This document shows, piece by piece, positions 40,801-52,800 of a stretch of DNA of 64,000 nt. The translations under genes were made by a program, and so were the position numbers. Numbering within the stretch: position 1 is the first letter of the stretch; each line of letters opens with the position of its first letter. The DNA lies in contig NW_024037059.1 in the NCBI RefSeq assembly GCF_015706575.1, forward strand, positions 31,692,129 through 31,756,128, given 5' to 3'. Origin of the DNA: Patiria miniata. Taxonomy: Eukaryota; Echinodermata; Asteroidea; Valvatida; Asterinidae. The notes under the pieces are model-generated. The model had not been told where the DNA came from. It ran no database searches and saw only the letters and a list, made by a program, of their open reading frames with translations.

Positions 40801-43800
40801 TAGATTGATCTTACTTGGATTGCCTTCTTGATAGTGGAGATAGTGAATTTAGTGAGCTGCTGATGTAAAGCTACAGTAGATGTCCATCTATGGAGTACAC
40901 GTTGTATATATTGATTTTAGTGCTGCTGAAATTGTGGAGTCTAGGCTAGCTTGTCTGTTACATGTACAATAAGAATTGGTATTCTGTTCAAGATTTGATA
41001 TTAATTTAAGGGCACAGTATTACCAGGAGTCCAGGCAAGCACATGGCAAGTGATCAACAGAACTCTGTTTCTTGTTCCATAGTTGTGGGGACACACTCAT
41101 CTATACGAGGTATTTGTGGGGACTGAAAACGCTGTGGGGACAGCAGAAAGTCCCCATAACTCGGTCCTAATTTGCCTAACAATAAAAAAAAACGTCCCCA
41201 TAACGTGGTGTAGGCCTACCCGCTCACGTTTTTTAGTAACAAAATACAGTTCAAAACTTTATTATTTTATTATTATTTTTGGAAATGTTCACGTACCCAA
41301 CTAATTTAGTTACATGTAATACCAATGTCACACTCCTGAGATATTCAGTTAGTATGCACACACTTTCATTTAAGTAACCTGGGTTGTTTCATTTATCCTG
41401 CATGTTAGAGCAAGATGCATTGTGTAAATCTCTGTTAGTAACAATGACCGCTGAAGCCATAATGGATAGAGATGATGCACTCACTAATACTAGAATTTGA
41501 ATCCTAGTGGAGTCATTTCTTTGTTCTCGTGTACTAAATTTAATCTTAGAGTTTGAAAGTGTAGTTTTAAAATGCTCTTATTTTAACCAGAATTAATTTC
41601 CTGGGCTGAAATTTGGACTTAATATCCCTTACATGAAATACTTCAACTTGCGACCAATCAACACACCTTGCAAATTCCTAGTTTTTGAGTAAAATCCATA
41701 TATCTATTTCGTGATAACCTTGTGGAGACGTATTCACCTATAGAAATTGCTCTGCGGAGACGTATTCAATCTTTTGTTCCCTATTATGCACATGTCTCCA
41801 CAGGGTACCGTGTACCAGATCACCTCTACAGGACTAGTTGTGTTTTAAATAATGAATGTGTGCTGTTTGTATGACAGGTTTGACTATGAAGATCTGTGTC
41901 GGTTTATCCTGACTGTAAGGAAGAATTACAGGAAGGTTCCTTATCATAATTGGACGCATGCATTCTCTGTGGCTCATAGCGTATACACTATCATCAAGAC
42001 CTGCCAAGAGGATACATTTACTCCTGTTGAGGTAACTATAGCATCAACCACTTGAACACCATGGGAAGTATACATGTACTTGACTAGTCTTCACTATGAG
42101 TACGCATAATGGGTCCGCCCACGATGACATGGAAAAGAAAACAATTACTGTTGTGATCATCTGTTTGATGTTTTGGATATGCGATATTAAACACTTACAG
42201 GGCGCGAAAGCGAACGCGAATGCGAATTTGTGACGTCAGGGCAAGTTTTTGCACTGCAAATTCACAAAAGTTGAACACAATTCAACTCCGGCGAATTTCG
42301 CAGCAAATGGTTCGTGATGTCGAATTCGCATCGCATTCGCATGAAGCATGAACTGGTGTCATATGGAAATCTGACTCCTGTGAAAATCAGACTCCTTTTC
42401 CCTATTATTGGTTAATCCCTCGCATGTGACCAGTCACTGTCCTAATTATCATACTTACACATGCGCAATAGTACCAACGAGTCTATATTTCATGGAGTCA
42501 GATATTCACGCTACACCAGCCTTCATGTTATCAGAAACAACATGAATATTTCCTAGAGAGATATTATGGGATTCTTGTGATCATAATATCAATATGTGTG
42601 CCTGGAATAAAGAGCTTCCAAGTATTGATGTTTATGCTTGAAGAAATAAGGCTTTTTCTTGTTTAGCTAACCCTCCTATGGTTTGATCAGTCACGAATAG
42701 TCAAAAAGTTCTTCCAATTCCCTTGCCATGCATTTGTATAAAGACTTGTAAAAGAGAAAACAAACAGTCAGATCACATTTTTGTAAACACTGTGACTTGT
42801 CAAATTCCATCAACAGACAAAAGAGGTAACTGCTAGTATACGGTAGCTGGCATAATTAACAATCACTTCCAGTCAAAGCATGGCTATATCACATTAACAA
42901 GGGAACTCTTAACTGTTAAAAACAGTCATTTGATTAAAAAACTGAATTTGCCCACAAGAGAGGGAGGGTTAGCTTATTTGTGACATTAATTAATAGTTTG
43001 ACATGCCAATTTGTTTGTTTTCCCTTCAGTGTCTGGCCCTGTTTGTTGCCTGTCTCTGCCATGACCTTGATCATAGAGGCAAGAACAATTCCTTCATGGT
43101 CAACAATGCTACACCATTAGCAGCTGTATATTCCACATCTACTATGGAGCATCATCACTTCAATATGACTATCACTATACTCCAGGTAGGTGCAGTTGCT
43201 TTCCATCAGATACTGTCGATTGATTGGTGATCTGCTGAAACCTTCAGCTCGGGCCATGAAAGTAATTTCCAGTGTCATACAATTGTTGACACAGATACAT
43301 AGGATTGAAAAACCTGAAAAACCTGTAATCTGAAAACTTAAACAGTGTAAAACTTAAAGGGAATATACAACATTTGCTTTTGCTGTAATTTTCAGAATTG
43401 GAATGGACTTTTTTTTGGGGGGGGTAGTATTTTATAGCAAATATTGTTACTCTGACTTGTTAGAGTTGTGGGGCGCTGTGGTCCAATGGTTACAGTGTTT
43501 GACTCGTGTGCCGTGGTACACGGGTTCGAATCCTGACAGTGGGAACATGGTGCTTGTGCTCTTGAGCAAGGCACTTTACCATTATTGCTTCGTCCTTCGG
43601 ATGGGACGTAAAGCCGTAGGTCCTGTGTGTTGTGTAATGCACGTTAAAGAACCCAGTAACACTTGTCGCTAAGAGGAGGGGTTTGCCCCGGTGTTTCTGG
43701 CAGTGGCAGCAATTATGCGCCGCAGCACCTAGCAAAAAGGTGCTTCATAATGGGTCTCATATGTTCATATACTTCATATACCTGGCTTTGGTTGCATTCT

Positions 43801-46800
43801 CCCCCAGCGCTTTGTATCCTCTGGCAAAAAGCGCTATATAAATACAGTTATTATTATTATTATTATTGTTAGAAGTTTTGTGTTTGTAGATGCTGGAAAA
43901 ACCAAGAAAAACAATCATGTTCTTAAAGTCTGGTTTTTTGACCCCACTTAAGATGAAACAGAGCAATTTATAGATGTCAGGGAATTGTAAGGTCAGGGAA
44001 CCAGTCCAGCTGGCTTGTACCCGTTCATAGGTGTGTAATTGATTGCAAACAAAATTAGGACTCACTAAATATGGTAAATGGGGGCAGTATTTGAAAAAAA
44101 AAGACATATTTCCCCAACACTAGGACAGCGAGCGTTGGAAATTGATACAAAAACGTCTCTTTTCTTGACAATGTCAGCACACCAAGTGCTATGATTTTAC
44201 AGGATGCTTTAGACTGTCATTTATTAACAGTCCAGTATGGTATTTCATAATAATTAGGTACTTTCTTTTTTGATGTTTGCAAATGTTGTATATTCCCTTT
44301 AATCAATGAATCTGGTAAGCATTGAATTGTAACTTGCATCTTCTTGATTGAATAGAATGAAGGACACAACATCTTCAAGCACCTAACATCAGATGAGTAC
44401 AAACAGGTACTGAGTGACATACGACACGCCATCCTAGCCACTGACTTGGCCTTGTTCTTTGGCAACAAGGCTAAACTGAAGGTCATAGTGGAGGCTGGAC
44501 AGTTCTCATGGACCAATCCGGAACACAGGTGGGATAGGTTGCAGTCTGCAGACGAGGTGCATGTGTCAAAGACAAATTTATACATGGCAAAACCATGAAG
44601 AATAGACGCAGCACATGATAATGGTAGTGTGTGACTAGGCTCAAATGGAAGCTGTTTGGGTTCATGAGATGCATGTGAATATTTTGACAGGAATGTATGA
44701 ATTTGCAAGATTGTGAGAGTGTATGTCCAACCAATAAGTCTACATTTTCAGGCGTGAAGTCAGCTTGTAAGTTTTTGCAGTTGTTCATCATTCTAATTGA
44801 GACACATTGTTGTGACAGAAAGCCATAGAGTTATGAAGTGGTGTGCATTTTCGGGTAGTATGGGAACTGAGTACCTGGTTAAAGACAAACACTGGTACCC
44901 AGGTACCCGTTAAAGAAACCCAAACACTGGTACCCAGGTACCCGTTAAAGAAACCCAAACACTGGTACCCAGGTACCCATTAAAGAAACCCAACCTCCAA
45001 ATTCAAACCCCGAGTTGTCTGAAGGGTTTGATAGCTTTAGGGCGTAAACTGCAACTTTTGCCAGTGTCATCTTTCGCACGTTAAAATGCACATGAACTTA
45101 AAATCTGTTTTGGTTTTCAATGCAGCCTGGTTTTCATTATGAAAATTCCCCACCAATGGCATTCAAAACCTTTCTTTTTTATTGTCTGAGAAGTTGCTAA
45201 GTAATGTTAAGTTACGGGCACCGTATCCTATGATCTGGAACTGGTTCCTGATAGCAGTGGTCGGGTACCCGGGTCTGATGCACACCCCTAGAATTATGTC
45301 GTGTATGTGTATGTGTGACAACTTTGACTCAAGTGAATAAGGGAAGAATAGTGGTTGTTAAAGTTGATGTTTTATAATGAGTGAAATAATCCTAGTGGTG
45401 GGAGAGGAGTGAATGTAAATAATGCACATGGAATGGAAACCCACAAACTCTATTAACCAAAAACAAGTGACCTCTTCCCATATGTAAGGCACACAGCAAC
45501 GATACTGAATCAGTGTCATCTGCTTTTTCCTCAGTCTACAAACTTCAATTAGACGATGTATACCATTAAATGGTATTTGAATAGCATTACACTCAGAATG
45601 ATTCCTTCTGGAAAGATTTATCTTTCTCTTTGAACTTTGAAGTACCCCTCCCCCTAGTGGCTCACAAAGCACCAAAAAGCCTCAAATGACACATTTCATT
45701 GAAATGGTTATAGGTCACATGATATTTTGCCCAGACGGTATGAAGCAATGGTAGCACACATAGATTACAGTGCAGCACAATGTTGTGGATTTGAATAGTA
45801 GCATTAGGATGAATATACCGGTATATTATCACTTTTATGCTGCATTTGTTTTCTTACTAATTCCTATCCTGTTTGTATTCAAGCGCTTTGATTAACCGAA
45901 CTAACCAACTAACTGCAATTTTAATTTGCTTTGCTCCCTGACATTTGTTTGCTACTCTTTCTCCTTTTCCCTGTGTAATTTCTCACCGTTGGTCTGTTTG
46001 ATTGATCTCAATGTGTTGATGTTTGTGGCATCTTGTGTCCGTGGCAACCTGTTCTCGTGACAACATTATAGATCATATGTGAGAGCACTGACAATGACTG
46101 CATGTGATTTGGCGGCCAACACAAAGCCCTGGTTGATACAACAACAAACCGTTAAGGTTATCTTTGACGAGTTTTATCAACAGGTATGCATGATGTCTAT
46201 TTAGATTTCAGCCATTTAATAGTTTCTTTTGGGAAATGCTGCACCATTCTATTCTGTAATGCACACTGCACCGTTCCTATTTCTTAAAAGTTATCTTAAG
46301 AGTCTCAACTTGAGGCAGAAACTTACCATTACTTTTTTTAATTAGCTTTATTCATGCATGGTTTTACACACATTTGAAGGTGATTTGAATTCACATTCTT
46401 GCAAATCTTTGTCAATCTGCACACATGTATACATCCAAACAATCTGTCAGTTCCAGCATTCATCCCACCAGAGTAGACATCTGTGCAGTATTGCCAACTC
46501 CTATACAACACATATAAATGGTCTTGGCATGAGTTGTCTACTTTTGTAGTCATGTAGAGAAAGGAGTCCAATCAGTTTATTTTTGAATTTCCCCCTTTTT
46601 TTTTTTTTTAAATCAATTACTCTTTTATATTTTTAATTTCAAACATTGGTGGGTTTTTTTCTCATTTGCAGTTTATGTTAGTTATTTTAAGCTGTTATCT
46701 TTTTTTATTCGGGAAAGGGTTTCAAGATGGACCGTTTAGTCTTTTCCACAAACCCTTGACATTGTCAGAAATTTATAATAATAATAATAGCCCATGATAT

Positions 46801-49800
46801 GACAAAAAAACATACTTTTACTGTGCGATACACATTTAAATTGATACAGACATGACATATAGACAACTATAGTCCAACTTTGTTGAATTCCCACTCTATA
46901 AAAATCACCTCACTGTCAATGTGGCATTTGTCAAGCGTAATGACTGCATAATATGGATGTCATTGCTGAATGCTATATCTAATAAAGTGTGATGTAGACT
47001 CCGTGCGCAAGCACCCACACATTCAGTTACTGAGAGAGTTAGGAGAGACCTGATTGCATTGCCTCCATATGCCTCGGTCTCGAACAAACATGATATGGGT
47101 TGGTGTACATTCAGAGTCAAATGAATCCTGCACTGAGCCAGTGCATGGAAGCAATATGTCCCTCCCATGGAGCTTTCATGAAGCGCCATCTACTGTCCGT
47201 GTGCCGAGTCCATACTGCAGAAATTCTGGAATTCCTTAGTGCATCTTGAAAAGTAGATGAAGAAGTTGCAGGAATATGCAGCTAAAGTCAGCCAAGATGT
47301 TGTCCTTAATCCTAACTCCCTAGCATAATTTACAAGGAACCATACCCATCCTGGCAAATTCCAACACCATATGGGAAACTGCACACACACATTTCTGACT
47401 TTGATTCTGGAGGTGTGCCAACCTAATGTAAAAGACTGTCAGTTTAGGGGTACTGTACCCATCCTGACAGATTCCAACAAAACATGCTGTTGGGGTTTGA
47501 TGGGTTGAGTTCTGTTAGGGTTACATGGATAGGTTTGATGATTTCTTGATAAGAACAACTTATATCAGACTGATGGGGGATTTTGTCTCTGTTTAGATCT
47601 TTGTTTAGGTTGAGGCAGCCCAGGCCATAGCCTCTCACAATGCTGTATCATATGCCATTCCTACCTTTGATTTCTATGAATAATATGCACTTTCATCTCA
47701 AAATACATACAATTTTGATAAGGATACTAGGTATTAAACAATGAGAAATTCCTCAAGTGCTCAAATCAGTCAACATACTGATCAAGATTCAGAATGATGC
47801 TAATTCAAACCACTGTACTTAAAAGAAAACTATTTCAGATGTTAATGGCTCTGTCAAGTAACTGTAGGAAGGGCTAAATTGACGCACTGGTTCTTCTAGA
47901 GAGCCTTGTGCTTTTGTTTTCAAGGGAACTAATTCTTTAAGAGACCTGACATAATGAGGCCATGCTTTGTTCACATGTGCGCCTTCCTCTGGGCATGATG
48001 GGAGCCAGGTGGCCAGGACGAGATTGCAAGCTCCCATATGAAAGCGCACGTGTAAGCATGACGTCATTATGTCTTAGGTCTATTGAGTAGTGTACTTAAA
48101 GCTATAGTCCATCATTTGCAGCAAACCAAAAAGTTACTGATGTAATTATTGTGGAAAAACACACTTGGTTGGAAGATAGTAAGGGAACTTAACTCCCTGT
48201 GAAATTATTCTTTCTGGCATGCTGTCATTTTGAAGAAATCAACGAAAAAAGGCCTTTCCAACACACGCGCGCGCGGTTGCTATAATTTGTCGGATCAGTG
48301 CGCGACATCGCGTAGCTGCAATCGGCTCAGTGGGAACGTGTCTCGGACGCTGAATTCAGCCCCAATTCTAAACATGATTCAACAACTTTTGATTTGAAAT
48401 CGAGAACCTAGAATGTTGTTTTTCTCAAACAAGGGCGGATCCAGGGGGGGGGGCCAGAGGGGGCCATGCCCCCCCCCCCAAAAAAAAACGAAACCAATTT
48501 TTTTTTTTTTTTTGTGACATCGCAATAAAGGCAGGCAATGAGTACACCACCATCTTTTCCTCAAAAAAACATTGGTTAAAGTGGTCAGAAATTGCCTCAG
48601 ATCGCACCACAGAGCATCTAGAATCCAGTAATTTTTTTGACCCACTTTTTGGGGGGACCAAAAATTTTTTTGGCCCCCAAAAATTATGTTCTGGATCCGC
48701 CCTTGTTCTCAAAATGTACAGCTGAAGCTGAGCTGAAACTTCATCAGGTTAGTTGTTCAGCATCCTTCTTTAGATTGTGAAAACTTTTGTTGCTTCAAAC
48801 GAACAAAATGCACAAATGACAAATGATGGACTATACCTTTAATAGGTGATAAATATGACTAATAGGCGATATACATAGCATAAACTATTGGATGTTTATC
48901 ATCAATAGCTTATATATGTATATTTTAAACTTAGTAAGAATGGGTTGATGGTTGATAATGATCAGCATGATCCCTCAGTAAATCAAGTTTCCAGTTTTCC
49001 CAATCAAAATGACTTATTTGACCCCAGCTCATTTTGATAACTCCTTGTTTTGTGAAATGAGACAATGGTGTCACTTTCTGATGTAGCACTCTTGATGTTT
49101 GAAACCAGCGTGAAGCATTTCAAGACAATATGTTGCTCTTCTGCCTCTGACAATCTGAATCTCAGCCAGTTAATTGCTTCAGCTAGTTGTGTGGCTTGAA
49201 TGTGACTATATGCGTGATTCCTCTTTTACTACATTGATTTGTTCTATAAAGAATCAATGTACGAATCTGTCGATTGGCTTTGTGCTTTTCATGCACTTTT
49301 CAGTCAGTGCCTGTTTTCTTTATGATGATGAAGGCTTAAACAAGATTTTTTTAATAATCAATCATTGAAAAATGAACTTTTTTGGTGGAAACCAGTTCTC
49401 ACATGCACCCGCAGAAAGACAATTTTAAGACAAATCTATCCCACTTCCATTTGGATACCCAACTGTAAAAACAAATATATATAAAAGTCCTACTGATTGT
49501 ACACATGAAATTCTCTGTTTTATTTTGGTGTTGTGACAATACCTATTACTTGCACACTTGCTGAATAGTCAGCTGAAACATGATACAATTGTTGGCTGCT
49601 GTGATGGGGAATATGGCATTTTTAACACCTGAGGTGCACTTACAAAATGTAGCAACCGAGCCAAAAGCAGAGGGTGCTATGGGCCCCGAGGGAGTTGAAA
49701 ATGATGTATTCCACATCACAACAGTCAACAATTGATTTGTTATATCGTGCCAATAAGTCAAAGATGAAAATTTAAACTCACTGTTCAAGACATAAATGAA

Positions 49801-52800
49801 ATCGCTGAAGTGTAACCTTTGATTACTGTGAGCTTTCCTTCCAGACATGCATGAGATCCAGTTGCAAGGCGCACGGCTCTACACACACACACACGTGTAA
49901 ATGCCGGCAATCGTGGACGCCCCATTGTCCCTAATCCTCTTTCCTTTGTTTGAACTCGTGGACGTTTGGTCAATCCTGGACGTATTGTTTGCGCCCTAAT
50001 TCTTTTGTCCAACGTCCACGATTGCCGGTTTTTACATACTCACACACACACACCCTTTCATGATCATGTGTGCGCAATATACATGTATGCAACGTGGCGT
50101 ATATTAAAGCTTTATATGCAACGCAGTGTATATAAGATACTTTATATGCAATGCAGTGTATATGAAATACGTTATATGCATACAACGCCGTGTATAATTC
50201 CAAAGTGAACGTGGACACGTGACTGCTCTAGACCAATGAAGTTACAGCATCCAAGACACGATATAACAATGTGATTTAGTCCATGGTAGTTTGTACACCT
50301 GAAGGGTGCCATTTGCCCCAAGGTTGTACAAAACCCTTGGGCTATATCACTACGGACACCAATGGTTTAGCTTTACCATGGTATCATATTTTGGTTGGTG
50401 TTTTTGAGTCTTTGATAATTCACTTTAAAAAAAGATAATTAAAAAAAAAACTCTTTTTTTTTCAGCAAAGACAGAATTGGGTTTTGTGTGGACAATTTGT
50501 GAAGCGAAATGCTTCCTTTGTTGATATGTCAGCTGTGGTGACATGGCCTGTGTTGATACGCACGTGTTATATGTAATAGCTGTGGTGTCAAAGCAGTAGG
50601 GATGAAAGAAATTAAAAGGTCTTTGAAAACAAGCAAGCATGTTCCTGAAGTACATGATCATGTACTTCAGATACATGAGGGGATGTACCCGTGGAGTCCA
50701 TTATGTTGTAATACATGAACTTCTGAAATATGTCACATGAATAGTACACAACCAATGACATTTCACCATGATATAGCAATGACATTGGTAGTATGGTTAC
50801 ATTACCTCCTCCTATGAGGGTTTGCAAGAAAATACTCTGAACCTTTTGTTATTGATTTTTTCCTTTTTTTGTTGCTGCTTGCAAGTGAATGATTAGTGTT
50901 CACATGGAGTTACCCACAGATTGAGTGGCAATCTCTTTTTCTGCACCTATTAACACTGGTCTTGTTCATTATGCACATCAAGTGAATGAAAACAAAGCAC
51001 TATCAATAATGTGTTAGTTGTCAATATCCTTGCATCCAGATTCTTTGACTATTACATATGCATCGGTGTTGTACTCATCAGGTCGATAGTCATGACTTTG
51101 TACAAAAGCTACCTGGAGTGCAAGTTGAATATGTTGACATCATATATCAGATTTTCTGTAAAAAAATTGTTATCACAATTTGGGCAATTCACAATGCAGT
51201 GTGCCACCAATAGTTTGCAACATGGAGTTAATTTTCCCCAGTGCATTGTGGGAGATGGTCGACAAATTTGCAGTGCGGAACATTTGAATGTGTTAGTTTT
51301 TCCGGTCAGTAATTTCATAAGCGTATGATTCAAGTATATGTTTGCCCTTTTCTTTTGTTTTTTATCAATATGCAGAACGCTATGCCCCAATCTATAACAA
51401 ATTAGATCAGTTTGTCTACTGACACTCGTTAAAATGGGCCAAGGCTTGCCGACCGTAAATTGAAAAATGAGCTCCCCATGGCAAACTCTTAGTGGTGCAC
51501 TTCATTGTAAATTACCTGAATCGGAAAATTTCCATTGACTAATTAGTTTCAACGTCTTGAACTTGTAGCTCCAATCGTGTTGTCTCTTGTACAATTCTTT
51601 ACCTCCAAAACAAGCACATAATTTGTTTAACAACTCCAGAAAGCTGTTGAAGGCAATTGCTATGACGGCCTGTGACCTGTGTGCAGTATGTAAACCATTT
51701 GAAATTCAGCGGCAGGTGGCCAATGAGTGCTTCGAGGAATTTTATAGCCAGGTAGAGATGATGCAGTGCCATTCTCAATGTCTTTGCCAAGTAATATTGG
51801 ACTGTGACTGAGTAACTAACTCACATTTCAGATTGACCAAACATATTCTGCTTTATAGACATGTATATCAATTGTAATACCCTTGTAGTAATAGATAACG
51901 ATTGTAGTCACACTGACTCCATGCAGAGACTGTAGATGTTGTTGTGTCAACAACTCAAGGGAAACATCACATGCAGAGTTTGAAACCCTCAGCATCTTTA
52001 CCCGTGTGACACTCAAGTCATTCAATTGGACGGATTTACAATACAGTACCCCACCAATAAGCCATTTGTTACTACATATATGTTACTGCAGGAACTGTAC
52101 ACTGTACATCCTACTGTATGTACTAACATGTAGGATGTGCGGTTGAAAAGTGGCCTAAGGCAAACTGTTGATGGCATGGTATTGTGAATCGTTCCTATTC
52201 ATCTAATGTTTGGTATTTTCATGAAGGATGGTCATGCATGGAGTCAATTAACATTGAAAGTTTTATAGGTCCAACTAACAGATCACTCTAAATATCAAAA
52301 TTGTTGTTCACTTTGAAATTATACTATTCCTTATGCATATTCATTACAGTTTTAATTCCTCAAAATGATATGCAGCCTTCGAACCACATAAAGAATTTTC
52401 ATGACATCAAAATAACTACATCTTCATTATATCAAATTCAGTAGCAGCCCAGGATGCGTGTATGCATTTACAAATATAGTGCCTAGGTAGTGGCTAAATG
52501 CAACTCACAATGTGCCATTATACAAATATAGCATGGTTTGAGGGTGGACAGTCGATATTCGCTCCCCGAGGTATTGGAAGTCGACAAACTCGCTGAGGGA
52601 ACTAGTTTGTCAACTTCCAATACCGGGTGGAGCTAATATCGACTGTACGTCCACCCGAAAAACCATGTTATGTTTGTTTTACTATACCTCATACATATTC
52701 GTTTGCCGAATTGTCCCGTTGCAGTATGCACTTTGCGGGCATAAAATCTTTGGAGAAACTTGTCCAGCTCACCAGGAGAATATTATTGCTCAACCTCAAA

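Larger units (their letters stand above)
42032..43029 (+). other. Intron 19
   Basis: GCGAACGCGAATGCGAATT-type CpG-rich sequence at 42190-42350 is followed by a repeat shared with 55863 (42355-42525) and a MITE (42665-42974). No exon. Confidence 0.5.
46184..51639 (+). other. Intron between exons 22A and 22B
   Basis: 5.46 kb. Carries the inverse dispersed repeat (47310-47523), a MITE with nested hAT MITE (48096-48842) and a hairpin element (49586-50272). A T run lies at 46598-46609. I see no third copy of the MTACDL exon here. Confidence 0.5.

Noticed and set aside
44886..44990. Minisatellite as an independent feature or protein repeat
   Set aside because: Three 35-bp units lie inside a hAT-like MITE in an intron. 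The unit length is not a multiple of 3 and no frame runs through.
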